47,371 nucleotides of DNA from Polyangiaceae bacterium (GCA_025936205.1 JAICTU010000005.1:1-47371); one strand, 5' to 3'; shown: positions 24,240 to 33,107, counted from the first letter of the stretch. The notes: generated by a model not told the origin, from the letters alone. Numbers and translations: made by a program.

Positions 24240-27200
24240 ATGATGAAGCTCTCTGCCGTTTTCTCAGGCCCGCGGCTGCCCAGCGCGCTGCTGGCGCTGC
24301 TCGCCGGGTCCTGCGCGCAGCAACAACCCGACCCGGGCGAAACCTACTACACGCGCAAGATCTATCCGATCTTGCACGCGGGTTGCGTCACCAGCCCGAA
24401 CGGCTCTCAGTGCCACCTGATCCAGGACACGCGCGGGAACGCCTTCGGCAACGTGAGCTTCGACAGCTACGACGCCATCAACAAGCGTCGCGATCTGCTG
24501 GCGCCGTACGGCCCGTACGCGATGCCCAACCTGCTGCTCAAGACGCTGCCGCCCTTTCAGCTGGGCCTGAGCAACTGGAAAGGCGACGACCCGGAGTACA
24601 TCACGACCGACGTCGCGCATGCCGGCGGCCGCCTGCTGGACGTGACCAGCGTCACCTTCACCGAGCTCTCGCGCTGGATCTCGCGCGGCGCCACCGAGAA
24701 CAACACGCTCGCGCCGGAGGAGCAGCGCGTGCTCAGCGACTGCAGCGACGCGATCGGCTCGGATCCGGCGTTCGATCCGCGCCGCGATCCGAGCAATGCC
24801 GACTTCGCCGCCTTCCGCGACTCGGTGAACCCGGTGCTCGGCCAGCGCTGCGCGGCCGGCAACTGCCACGGCTCGCCCGGCAACTCGATGTACCTGACCT
24901 GCGGCAACAGCGACGAGCAGATCCGCTGGAACTACTTCGAGGTCGGTGACTACGTCTCGCACAGCCCGCGCACCAGCGAGATCCTGCGCCGCGCGCTCGA
25001 TCCCGCAGCGGGCGGCACCTTCCACGAAGGCGGCACCGTCTTCAGCACCTCCGATGATCCGGACTGGCAGAAGCTGCTGGCCTGGGCGGAGGAGAAGGGC
25101 GCCCCCAACCGCGACTCTGACGATCCGGGCTTCGTCTTCTTCACCGATCGCGTCCAGCCCATGCTGGTCAAGAAGGGCTGCATGCAGCTCGGCTGCCACT
25201 CGCCAGGCATGGGGCACGAATACCGGCTGCACGGCGGCAGCGCCGGCCACTTCAGCTTGCCGGCGACGCGGCGCAACTACGAGCTGTCGCTGGAGCAGAT
25301 CTCGCTCGAATCGAACGATCCGAACGCGAGCCGCATCGTGCGCAAGAACCTGCCGCCACAGCGCAACGGTATCATCCACCGCGGCGGCTCGCTGTTCTCG
25401 GACGCGGGCAACCCCGCGAGCTGCGACCTGAATGCCGCCGCCACGGGACCGCTGGACGCTCAGAACCCGTACTGCGTGATCGCTGCCTGGATCGGGCTCG
25501 AGCGCCAGCAGCGCATGCCCAGCGATCCCGGCATGACGGACATCGTGTACGTCAGCTCGCCTGCCGGCACGGGCCCCGCGAGCCCACAAGACTTCGAGCA
25601 CTTCGCGCCGGGCGCGGATCTGCTGCGCGTGCGCGCCTCGATCGGCGCCGACGGCTGGCCGACGCTGAATGGCAGTCCGGAGAGTTTGCTCGCCAGCTGC
25701 GGGCTCGGCGCCGGCGTCGACGTGCGGCGACCTGCCGCTTCCTGGGACGGCAAGCGCATCGCCTTCTCGGCGCGCACGGCCGCTAGCGCTCCCTGGCGCA
25801 TCTACGTGCTGGAGGGCTCGGCCTGCGCCCTCGAAGCCGCGATCGACGCGCGCCCGGTGGACGACAAGGGCAAGGCCCTGCCGGACAACGGCGAGCTCGT
25901 GCACAACTTCGATCCCACCTTCAGCGCCGACGGCCGGATCGTGTTTGCGTCCACGCGCGGCAACGTGACCAACGCCGAGGCCTTCGACTACAGCGGGCCC
26001 CAGCGTTCGCCCGCCGACCCCAGCCGGCTCAACTCCAACCTGTACGTGAGCGAGCCGGGCGGCATCCGCCAGCTCACTTACCTGCTCGATCAAGAGCTCT
26101 CGCCCTCGTTCATGGTCGACGGGCGGCTGATCTTCTCGACCGAGAAGCGCAGCCCCGGCTTCTACCAGATCGCCGGGCGGCGCATGAACCTGGACGGCGG
26201 CGACTACCATCCGCTGTTCGGACAGCGCTCGACGGTCGGCTTCGACCAGTTCACCGAAGTGGTGGAGCTCAGCGATCGCAACCTGGCGGCGATCTTCAGC
26301 CAGCGCGGCGCCGCGCGCGGCGCCGGCACGCTCGCGATCATCAACCGCAGCCTGGGCATCGACCAGCGCAGCGACAACCCGGAAGACTATCTGCTCGATC
26401 CGAACGCGATCGAGTGGGCCAACACCGACTTCTACCAGCACTCCATCCGCGTCCCGGATGCGGCGGCCACCGGCACCCTGGACGCAACCCGCGGCGCATA
26501 CCTGAGCCCCTCGCCGTTGCCGAACGGCCGCGTGCTGCTGAGCTACGCCGCCGGCGCGACGAACCTGCATAGCATCGGCGGTAGCTTTGCGCTGGCCGTG
26601 CTCGATCCCGTGAGCGGCGAACGCCGCGAGCTATCGAGCGGCGCTGACGACCGGCTCTGGCCCATCGCGGTCTATGCGCACGGCACGCGCCCCATCTTCC
26701 GCTCCAAGATCGACGAGCCCAACGGTGCGACCCGCGTCGACAGCGGCGGCAACTTCTCGGACGTCACCTATCTCGATCTGCCGCTGCTCTCCAGCTTGCT
26801 CTTCCAGAACACCCGGAGCGGCCGCCCCTTCGCCGAGAAATCGGGTGACGTGCAGTTCTGGGAGCAGCTGCCCCCGACCCGCGGCGTCACCAGCTTTGCC
26901 AACGCCGGCGCGTTCGCCACCAGCGACGCCTTTGGCCCGCTCTACGTGCGCCGGCGCCCGCTCGGCGCCGTTGCCCCTGACGCCAAGGACGGCTCTGCGC
27001 ACGTCCGCTTGCCGGGCGGCGTCCCTTTCAACCTGGCCATGAACATCCAGCTCGAGGGCGAGAACAGCCCTACCCTGCATCATCAGCGCGAGGCCATGCA
27101 GTTCTACCCCGGCGAGTCCGCCCGCCAGTCCTTCCCACGCACGCTCTTCAACGGGGTGTGCGCCAGTTGCCACGGCTCCGTCAGCGGCTACGAAGACGAC

Positions 27201-27311
27201 ATCGCGACCAACCCCGACATTCTCACCCGCGCATCGGCCGTGGCCGCGCGCAATCAGGATGCCGCGGACCTGACCGGCCGCGGCGATGCCGAGGGGCCCG
27301 AGTTTCCCTGA
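24240..27311 (+). CDS. Large multihaem-motif lipoprotein, HzsA-like C-terminal half
   Basis: A 1023-aa lipoprotein with a lipobox ending AGSC (Cys25). The N-terminal third carries cytochrome-like sites: Cys49...Cys58-His59 (CX8CH), Cys204-Cys209-His210 (CAAGNCH) and Cys314-Cys319-His320 (CMQLGCH). A PD40/TolB-like propeller follows (about 435-880; ASWDGKRIAFSAR, FDPTFSADGRIVFASTRG, SPSFMVDGRLIFSTEKR). A domain ending in LPGGVPFNLAMNIQLEG, YPGES and haem site CASCH (Cys974, Cys977, His978) closes it. The last part parallels the middle/haem part of the first gene of this operon. GGGAG precedes the ATG at 24240. Whether the CX4CH and CX8CH sites carry haem is uncertain. Probably an extracytoplasmic redox protein. 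Confidence 0.8.
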   Translation: MMKLSAVFSGPRLPSALLALLAGSCAQQQPDPGETYYTRKIYPILHAGCVTSPNGSQCHLIQDTRGNAFGNVSFDSYDAINKRRDLLAPYGPYAMPNLLLKTLPPFQLGLSNWKGDDPEYITTDVAHAGGRLLDVTSVTFTELSRWISRGATENNTLAPEEQRVLSDCSDAIGSDPAFDPRRDPSNADFAAFRDSVNPVLGQRCAAGNCHGSPGNSMYLTCGNSDEQIRWNYFEVGDYVSHSPRTSEILRRALDPAAGGTFHEGGTVFSTSDDPDWQKLLAWAEEKGAPNRDSDDPGFVFFTDRVQPMLVKKGCMQLGCHSPGMGHEYRLHGGSAGHFSLPATRRNYELSLEQISLESNDPNASRIVRKNLPPQRNGIIHRGGSLFSDAGNPASCDLNAAATGPLDAQNPYCVIAAWIGLERQQRMPSDPGMTDIVYVSSPAGTGPASPQDFEHFAPGADLLRVRASIGADGWPTLNGSPESLLASCGLGAGVDVRRPAASWDGKRIAFSARTAASAPWRIYVLEGSACALEAAIDARPVDDKGKALPDNGELVHNFDPTFSADGRIVFASTRGNVTNAEAFDYSGPQRSPADPSRLNSNLYVSEPGGIRQLTYLLDQELSPSFMVDGRLIFSTEKRSPGFYQIAGRRMNLDGGDYHPLFGQRSTVGFDQFTEVVELSDRNLAAIFSQRGAARGAGTLAIINRSLGIDQRSDNPEDYLLDPNAIEWANTDFYQHSIRVPDAAATGTLDATRGAYLSPSPLPNGRVLLSYAAGATNLHSIGGSFALAVLDPVSGERRELSSGADDRLWPIAVYAHGTRPIFRSKIDEPNGATRVDSGGNFSDVTYLDLPLLSSLLFQNTRSGRPFAEKSGDVQFWEQLPPTRGVTSFANAGAFATSDAFGPLYVRRRPLGAVAPDAKDGSAHVRLPGGVPFNLAMNIQLEGENSPTLHHQREAMQFYPGESARQSFPRTLFNGVCASCHGSVSGYEDDIATNPDILTRASAVAARNQDAADLTGRGDAEGPEFP

Positions 27312-27315
27312 TCGG

Positions 27316-28017
27316 TCAGGCGTCGGATTGCCGGCGCCCACCGAGCAGGCCCGCGCGCATCAGAAAGTAGAGCAACTGCAGGACCGCGGTGAGCGCGGCC
27401 GCGACGTACGTCCACGCGGCAGCATCGAGCACGGCCTTGGCGCCGTTCGACTCCTCTGCCGTCACCATGCCCAGCTCGCGCAGCGCGATCACCGCGCGCC
27501 GCGAGGCGTCGAACTCGACGGGCAGAGTGACGAGGGTGAACAACACGGCCGCCGAGAACAGCAGGATGCCGATCAGGGTCAGCGAGCTCGCCTGCAACAT
27601 GAGGCCGACGCCGGTCAGGATCACGCCCAGGTTCGAGCCGAGGTTGGCGGGGCGCACCAGCAGCGAACGAAACTTCAGCGGCCCGTACGCCTGGGCATGC
27701 TGGATCGCATGACCCGCCTCGTGAGCTGCCACACCGAGCGCGGCCAGCGAGCGGCCCGCGTACACGTCCTGTGACAGACGCAGCACCTTGTGGAACGGAT
27801 CGTAGTGGTCAGACAGGGTGCCGGGCGTCGCTTCGACACTGACCCCTTCGATGCCACGCCGGCGGATCAGCTCGCGCGCCGCCTCGGCGCCTGACATTCC
27901 GCTCTGCGCCGGGACCTGGGAATAGCGACCGAACGTGCTCTTCACCTTGAATTGCGCCCACAGGCTCAATGCCAGGCCGGGGAGTGCGAACAGAAAATAG
28001 ATCGGATCGAAGAACAT
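27316..28017 (-). CDS. YugP-type zinc metallopeptidase, membrane protein
   Basis: A 233-aa protein of the neutral zinc metallopeptidase 2 family (B. subtilis YugP). One N-terminal membrane segment (about 5-22) is followed by a soluble part with SDHYDPFHKVLRLSQDVY and the zinc motif HEAGH (about 99-103). Three hydrophobic segments follow (about 130-170 and 200-222). The distal acidic residue expected in the family lies in LPVEFDASRRA. The physiological substrate is unknown for the family. It converges with the multihaem gene, with only 4 bp between the stops. Confidence 0.9.
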   Translation of the reverse strand: MFFDPIYFLFALPGLALSLWAQFKVKSTFGRYSQVPAQSGMSGAEAARELIRRRGIEGVSVEATPGTLSDHYDPFHKVLRLSQDVYAGRSLAALGVAAHEAGHAIQHAQAYGPLKFRSLLVRPANLGSNLGVILTGVGLMLQASSLTLIGILLFSAAVLFTLVTLPVEFDASRRAVIALRELGMVTAEESNGAKAVLDAAAWTYVAAALTAVLQLLYFLMRAGLLGGRRQSDA

Positions 28018-28138
28018 GGCTCCATCTCAACCATAAGTATTCACAGCCGCGTCGCAAGACCCGGTCTGGAACGTTCCCGGCGGGAAAGCGGGGCACGCGG
28101 GGTTTGCGGTGTCGGCGGCAAACTGCTAGCGGTCGGCC

Positions 28139-29134
28139 ATGAAGCTCGCTCGCAGCCGCTCCGGCGCAGTCACACCCGCCACCCGTCCAGCGGCTCGCCG
28201 GACCTACCGGGCGCTGCGCTGGGCGCCGCTCTGTTCGGGCTTGTTCGCATGCGCGGGCGCGCATCCTCCCGCGGCGCAAGAGCCCCGCGCTCCGCTGCCG
28301 GCCGACATCGTGGCCAAGTCGGCAGCGCCACTGTACGCCTTGCGCACCGACGATCCCAAGGCGGAGAAGCTGACCGCTCCCGCGATGTGGGATGAAATGG
28401 CCAAGGCACGCGTGGTGTGCTTCGGCGAACAACACGATCTGCCGGCCCACCACTTCGCCCAGCGCCGTGCGTTGGAAGAGGTCGCGGCGCGCGCGATCTC
28501 CGAGCACGGCGTCTTCGCCGTGGGCTTCGAGATGTTTCAGCGACCCTACCAGGCGGCGCTGAGCGGCTTCGTCGGTGGAACACTGCCCGAAGCTCAGTTC
28601 CTGGCCGAGACCGAATACAAGGAGCGCTGGGGTTTCGACTTCGCCCTGTATCGGCCGCTGCTGCTCGCCGCGCGCGAGTACAATCTGGAGGCGCTCGCGC
28701 TGAATGCGCCCAAGGAGCTGACGCGCAAGATCGGCCATTCCGGCCTGGCCTCCCTGGACGCCGGAGAGAAGCAGCAGCTCCCCGAGCTCGACCTCGACAA
28801 CCTGGATCACAAATCCTACTTCGACGCCGCGATGTCGGAGCATCCGATGCCGGCGGGGAGCCCGAAGATGGCAGACATGTACGCGGCGCAGGTCGTGTGG
28901 GACGAGACGATGGCCGAGACCGCTTCCAACTGGCTCTCCCACGCCGGCGAGAACGCCCGCTTCATGGTGTTCGCGGGCAGCGGCCACTGCCACAAGGCGG
29001 CGATTCCCGCGCGCATCACGCGCCGCGTGCACATCCCCGTACTCAGCTCGAGTGCCGTCCTGGCCTCTGAGCTGCCCACGTTCAAGGACCGGAACCGCTA
29101 CGATTGGCTCGTGGTGGTGCAGGACACCAAGTGA
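28139..29134 (+). CDS. ChaN-like haem-binding lipoprotein (TIKI/EreA superfamily)
   Basis: A 331-aa protein with a long basic N-terminus and lipobox ending LFAC (Cys38). The conserved ChaN/PF04187 blocks are GEQHDLPAHHFAQ, VGFEMFQRPYQ and the C-terminal FAGSGHCHKAAIPARI. ChaN of Campylobacter binds two cofacial haems; other superfamily members are proteases (TIKI) or esterases (EreA). The Glu-His pairs that define the superfamily site are kept, so either haem binding or hydrolysis is possible. The location just after a haem-protein operon favours haem handling, but the strand switch at 27316-28017 argues against one transcript. Confidence 0.82.
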   Translation: MKLARSRSGAVTPATRPAARRTYRALRWAPLCSGLFACAGAHPPAAQEPRAPLPADIVAKSAAPLYALRTDDPKAEKLTAPAMWDEMAKARVVCFGEQHDLPAHHFAQRRALEEVAARAISEHGVFAVGFEMFQRPYQAALSGFVGGTLPEAQFLAETEYKERWGFDFALYRPLLLAAREYNLEALALNAPKELTRKIGHSGLASLDAGEKQQLPELDLDNLDHKSYFDAAMSEHPMPAGSPKMADMYAAQVVWDETMAETASNWLSHAGENARFMVFAGSGHCHKAAIPARITRRVHIPVLSSSAVLASELPTFKDRNRYDWLVVVQDTK

Positions 29135-29140
29135 GCGGCG

Positions 29141-29165
29141 GGCGCTCACCCGGGCCGTGAGCGCC
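29141..29165 (+). terminator. Hairpin after the ChaN-like gene
   Basis: GGCGCTCAC and GTGAGCGCC form a perfect 9-bp stem with a 7-nt loop, 6 nt after the stop codon. There is no T-run, so it is a GC-rich terminator candidate. Confidence 0.45.
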
Positions 29166-29238
29166 GCGGGCGCGGCACTGGACGGGTTGCGGGCGGCAAG
29201 CTACAGTCTCGTTCCTCGGCGCTGCTTTTGCAGCGGCA

Positions 29239-30279
29239 ATGTCCACGATGAACGGGCTGCACCCATCGGCGGTAGCGCTGGGTTGCTTGCTCGCCTGCTG
29301 GTGCGGGCGAGCGGCGGCGAGCGATCTGAGCTGGTCGGGGCCGCCCGAGTGCAGAGAGAGCGAGCAGCTCTCCTTCCAGGTGCAGCGGGCGCTCGGGGCT
29401 CCCCTCGCCGACACGGGGCACGTCCATCTGCAGGTGCACATCGAGCGCGTGATTCCCGACGCACGGGCGCTGTTGCGCATCGCGAGCGACGGCTCCGCCG
29501 CGCAGGAGGTGCGCTTGAAGGAGCGCCTGCTGGTCGCGCCCGACTGCGCCACGCTGGTCGACACCCTGGCGGTCGCGATCGCGCTGGCGGTCGAGGCCGC
29601 AGCCCCCGTGAACACCGAGCAGGCTCGCGCGCCCGTCGCGCCCGGGCCCAGCGTGCCTGCAGTGCGCGAGTCCCCGCCGGCCGCGGGGGGCGCTGCGCCG
29701 CTCGTCAGCGATGCCGTCAGCGCCGCGCCGGGCGCGGACGAACGTTCGGAGCTGGTACCGAGCGTCGCAGCACTGCTGGTCGCGGACGCGGGCTCCCTGC
29801 CCCACGCCGCCTTCGGTCCCGCGCTCGGCTTGCAGCTGGGCGGGTCCAGCTGGCGGCTGGAGCTGCTGGGCACGTTCTGGCTCCAGCAACACGGCGGGCT
29901 CGGCGCGGGCAGCCTTGCGGGCGCGGGCGCGGAGGTGAGTCTGGCCACCGGGGCCTTGCTCGGATGCGCCGATCCGCTGGGCTCGGGCGCGCGGGCGCTG
30001 CGGCTCTCGCTGTGCGCGGGCGGTGAGCTGGGGCGCTTGTCCGCCACTGGGACAGGGGTGAATCGTCCGCGCAACGCCAGCGCCCTGTGGGTCGCGCCCA
30101 GCTTGCAGGCCCTGCTGTCGTATCGGCTGCCCGCCACCCGCCTCAGCCTGGAGGCGCGTGCCGGCGGCGCGCTGCCGCTGCAACGGGACGAGTTCGTACT
30201 CGACGGTCTCGGAACGGTACACCAGCCCGCGAGCCTGGTGGCTCGGGCTGGCGTGGGCATCGCGGTCGCCTTCGAATGA
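29239..30279 (+). CDS. Exported envelope protein, first gene of a sigma-factor operon
   Basis: A 346-aa protein with a signal peptide (cleavage near RAAASD, about residue 27). An N-terminal domain (about 28-130) has paired Cys (PPECRESEQLSF ... APDCATL) and an amphipathic helix rich in Ala. A Pro/Ala linker (about 130-175) leads to a C-terminal half with Gly-rich beta-strand patterns (about 180-346) ending in a hydrophobic strand plus Glu, which suggests an outer-membrane barrel-like domain. The family is not recognised. ATGA overlap with the sigma gene couples their translation, so the protein may sense or report envelope state (inference). Confidence 0.7.
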   Translation: MSTMNGLHPSAVALGCLLACWCGRAAASDLSWSGPPECRESEQLSFQVQRALGAPLADTGHVHLQVHIERVIPDARALLRIASDGSAAQEVRLKERLLVAPDCATLVDTLAVAIALAVEAAAPVNTEQARAPVAPGPSVPAVRESPPAAGGAAPLVSDAVSAAPGADERSELVPSVAALLVADAGSLPHAAFGPALGLQLGGSSWRLELLGTFWLQQHGGLGAGSLAGAGAEVSLATGALLGCADPLGSGARALRLSLCAGGELGRLSATGTGVNRPRNASALWVAPSLQALLSYRLPATRLSLEARAGGALPLQRDEFVLDGLGTVHQPASLVARAGVGIAVAFE

Positions 30280-30959
30280 CAAAAGGCGGCGACCCCGGAC
30301 ACCAGTCGCCGGGTTCCTCGACTTTGCCTATCTCCCGACCCAACGCCCCTCTCCAGCTCGCGCGCCGAGAGGACCGGCCTGCCGCCGGCGGCGCGCGCCA
30401 GGGCGCGCCGGCGACCCCCGAGTCCGCGCGCGAGCCGCCGCTCTCCTTCGAGGAAGTGTATGAACGATATTTCGAGTTCGTCTGGCGCTCCCTGCGCATG
30501 CTCGGCGTGGCGCGCGCCTCGCTCGACGACGCGGTGCAAGACGTGTTCGGCGTGATCTCGCGCCAGCTAGCGCGCTTCGAGGGGCGCTCATCACTGCGCA
30601 CCTGGGTGTTTGGCATCGCGCAATACACCGCCGCCAATCACCGCCGCGGCGAGCGGCGCAAGAGCGCGCCGCTCAGCCCGTTGCAGGACGACCTGGCAAG
30701 CCGCGAGCCCGGCCCTCAGCTGCAGGCGGAAGCCAGCCAGCTCGCCAGCGTGATTCAGGCTTTCTGCGCCGAGCTGGAGGAGAGCCGGCGCGCCGTGTTC
30801 GTGCTGGGCCTGCTGGAAGAGGTGCCGCCGGCGGAGATCGCCGAGCTGCTCGAGCTGCCGGTCAACACCGTGTACTCGCGGCTGCGCGCGCTGCGCCAGG
30901 CGCTGCGCGAGCGGCTGGAACGGCGGGAGCCGGGCACGCTGCAGGAGACCCAACGATGA
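30276..30959 (+). CDS. ECF-type RNA polymerase sigma factor
   Basis: A 227-aa sigma factor. After about 50 residues of low-complexity N-terminus, region 2 (about 60-130) shows FEEVYERYFEFVWRSLRML, DDAVQDVFGVISRQL and LRTWVFGIAQYTA. Region 4 (about 165-215) shows RRAVFVLGLLEEVPPAEIAE and VNTVYSRLRALRQAL. I chose the ATG at 30276 because it overlaps the upstream stop (ATGA); a further in-frame start at 30087 lies inside the preceding gene. Its own stop overlaps the next ATG, again as ATGA, so three genes are tightly coupled. Confidence 0.9.
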   Translation: MTKGGDPGHQSPGSSTLPISRPNAPLQLARREDRPAAGGARQGAPATPESAREPPLSFEEVYERYFEFVWRSLRMLGVARASLDDAVQDVFGVISRQLARFEGRSSLRTWVFGIAQYTAANHRRGERRKSAPLSPLQDDLASREPGPQLQAEASQLASVIQAFCAELEESRRAVFVLGLLEEVPPAEIAELLELPVNTVYSRLRALRQALRERLERREPGTLQETQR

Positions 30960-31723
30960 TCGACCTCGATCCTGCAGACGCGGCGACGGCGCAGGCGCTC
31001 GCGGCGACGCGCGCCGAGCTGTCGCCTACGAGCGCCGACAAGGCGCGACTGCGCGCGGCACTGCGCTTGCCGCCGGCGCCACCGCGGGCGCAGCCGCGCG
31101 AAGCGACCGGGCCGATGGCGCGGCTCGCGGGGTTGCAAGCATCGGGGCAGCTGGGCATGGCGCTCGGCGCGCTGCTGTTCGCTGCGGGCGTCGTGACGGG
31201 CTGGCAATTGCGGCCTGTCGCGCGCACGACGGAGCGAATTGCCACCGCACCGTTCGCCGCGGCACCGGTGATCGCGGCCCCCGCAGCGGCGCCAGCGCTC
31301 GTGCCCGTCGCGCCGGCGGGCGCAGGCAAGGACACCGCCGATGACGCGGCAACGCCGGCCGCGGCGGCACCCGGCGAGCGCAGCAAGCCGCGCCCCCGGC
31401 ACTCGCCGGCGACGCGAACCCACGATACGCTCGAGCCGCTGGATGCGGAACTCGCGCTGCTGAGGCGCGTGGAGCGCGCGCTGCGCAACGACGATCCGGC
31501 GCTGGCACTGGCCCTGCTTGCCGAGCTCGATCAGCGCTTCCCCCAAACCCGCCTGGCCGAGGAACGGCTCGCCGCGCGCACCATGGCCGAGTGCCGGCAG
31601 CACGCGCCGGGCGCCGTGCTGCACGCACAGGCGTTTCTGCGCGAGCGTCCGGCTAGCGTTTACTCGGAGCGCGTGCAGAGCGCCTGCGCGCTCGAAACGA
31701 CGGCGATCCGCTCGACGCGTTGA
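30956..31723 (+). CDS. Putative membrane anti-sigma/regulator with TPR-like end
   Basis: A 255-aa protein. The cytoplasmic N-terminus (about 1-64) contains no zinc-binding HxxxCxxC motif. One membrane helix follows (about 66-86, LGMALGALLFAAGVVTGWQL), then a long Pro/Ala spacer, then a helical C-terminal part (about 160-250; LLRRVERALRNDDPALALAL, LDQRFPQTRLAEERLAARTM) like one or two TPR repeats, with two Cys. It directly follows the sigma gene (ATGA), which is the usual place for an anti-sigma factor. The role is inferred from gene order only. Confidence 0.7.
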   Translation: MIDLDPADAATAQALAATRAELSPTSADKARLRAALRLPPAPPRAQPREATGPMARLAGLQASGQLGMALGALLFAAGVVTGWQLRPVARTTERIATAPFAAAPVIAAPAAAPALVPVAPAGAGKDTADDAATPAAAAPGERSKPRPRHSPATRTHDTLEPLDAELALLRRVERALRNDDPALALALLAELDQRFPQTRLAEERLAARTMAECRQHAPGAVLHAQAFLRERPASVYSERVQSACALETTAIRSTR

Positions 31724-31772
31724 CAAACGCCGAATGCGGCGGACACCCATGCTCGCTGAAGGAGAACGGATC

Positions 31773-33074
31773 GTGACCTCAAACACTCTACCTCTCAGCT
31801 CCACACTGTCCTGGCTGCTGTCCTGCGCGGCTCTGCTGTCCGCTTGCGGTGGGCGGCAGCTGAGCGTAGGCGACAACGACGGGAGCGGCGCCGCCGGGTC
31901 AGACCTGTGCAACGGCGGCACGTGGAACGGGGACGTCTCCACCTTTCGACAGACAGAGATCGACAAGCTCGCTGGCTGTGAGCGGATCAACGGCAATTTG
32001 CAGATCCGCAGCTTTCCCGAAGAAGGGCTCAGCCTCGCAGCGCTGTCTTCCCTGCGCGAGGTGCACGGCAATGTACTGATCGAGCGCGTGCCTTCCCTCG
32101 CCGGCCTCGAAGCGCTGGAGCAGGTCGGTAACCTGCAACTCTCCGAAATCGGTGACACGGATCTGAGCGCGCTCCACAGCCTTCGGCGCATAGAGTTTAC
32201 TGCCGCCGGGTGGAGCCCCGGAGGCACCATCAACATCCAGGGCAGCCACAACTTGAAGAGCCTGGCCGGCCTCGAGCAGCTCGAAGCCTGGAACAGTCTG
32301 TCGCTGATCGACAGCCCGGAGTTGGCTACGGTCGCCGGAATCGCGGGTCCGACCGTTCTGAGCAGCATCAACCTGGGGAACCTACCCGCCCTGCGCGATC
32401 TCGGAGGGCTCGACTTCGTCTTTCAGGTCGACACTCTGGATCTGCATGACACGGGCGTCACGAGCCTGGGCAGCGAGCTCGATCTGTATGACGCCGGATC
32501 CATCACCATCGATCACAATCCGGCGCTGACGAGCTTGGCGGGGTTCGGTTCGCTGAGCAGCGTCGAATCCTTGAGGCTGAATGACAATGACAGCCTGATC
32601 GCCGTCGATTTGCCCAGACTGCAGCAAGCGCAGACCATCTCCATCACCAACACCGACGTTCTGGAGCACATCCCGGCGTATCAGGGCGACGCCGTAGGCG
32701 GGCTGGCGTTTGGGGACGATTCCGCTTCCGGATTAAACTTCGTCTACCCGAGCCAGACGCTCTATGAAGTCGGCGGCAACGCGCGACTGCTGGACGTGGC
32801 CGCCCCCGACAGCTTCGGCCAGGTCCAGCAAATCTCGATCTGGGGCAACCCCGCGCTCAGCAACGTGAACCTGAACAATCTACAACAGGCCAATGGCCTG
32901 GAGGTGCGCGACAATCCTGTGCTCCGGCGCGTGATCGCTCCCGCCCTCACCCGCGTCGGAGACCTGGAGGTCGTGGACAACCCCGCACTCTCGACCGCCG
33001 ACTTCGTCAGCGTAAAGACCTTCAGCCGGACCATGTCCGGCAACGGAGATCCCCTGGCGCCGCCGGCTCCTTGA
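31773..33074 (+). CDS. Repeat-rich lipoprotein (receptor-L/leucine-rich-like)
   Basis: A 433-aa lipoprotein with lipobox LSAC (Cys25). The start is GTG at 31773, chosen because a perfect AAGGAG lies 8 nt upstream and it fits the signal peptide. From about residue 50 the protein is built of strand-turn units with regularly spaced Leu/Ile and Asn (INGNLQIRSF, VHGNVLIERV, VGNLQLSEI, ADNP-like turns such as WGNPALSNVNLNNL and VDNPALSTADF). This resembles receptor-L-domain or irregular leucine-rich solenoids common on myxobacterial surfaces. A role in surface recognition or adhesion is only a guess. It converges with the M16 operon. Confidence 0.75.
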   Translation: MTSNTLPLSSTLSWLLSCAALLSACGGRQLSVGDNDGSGAAGSDLCNGGTWNGDVSTFRQTEIDKLAGCERINGNLQIRSFPEEGLSLAALSSLREVHGNVLIERVPSLAGLEALEQVGNLQLSEIGDTDLSALHSLRRIEFTAAGWSPGGTINIQGSHNLKSLAGLEQLEAWNSLSLIDSPELATVAGIAGPTVLSSINLGNLPALRDLGGLDFVFQVDTLDLHDTGVTSLGSELDLYDAGSITIDHNPALTSLAGFGSLSSVESLRLNDNDSLIAVDLPRLQQAQTISITNTDVLEHIPAYQGDAVGGLAFGDDSASGLNFVYPSQTLYEVGGNARLLDVAAPDSFGQVQQISIWGNPALSNVNLNNLQQANGLEVRDNPVLRRVIAPALTRVGDLEVVDNPALSTADFVSVKTFSRTMSGNGDPLAPPAP

Positions 33075-33107
33075 GCCGCTGCTTTTCGCGCGCAGCCCCG
33101 GCCGGCC

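Noticed and set aside
24264..26570. Long minus-strand frame across the multihaem gene
   Set aside because: The plus-strand frame has signal peptide, haem motifs and propeller repeats; the other is a shadow.
20796..27311. Hydrazine synthase (anammox) gene cluster
   Set aside because: Only alpha-like proteins are present; no HzsB/HzsC, hydrazine dehydrogenase or anammoxosome genes are seen, and the genome context is myxobacterial.
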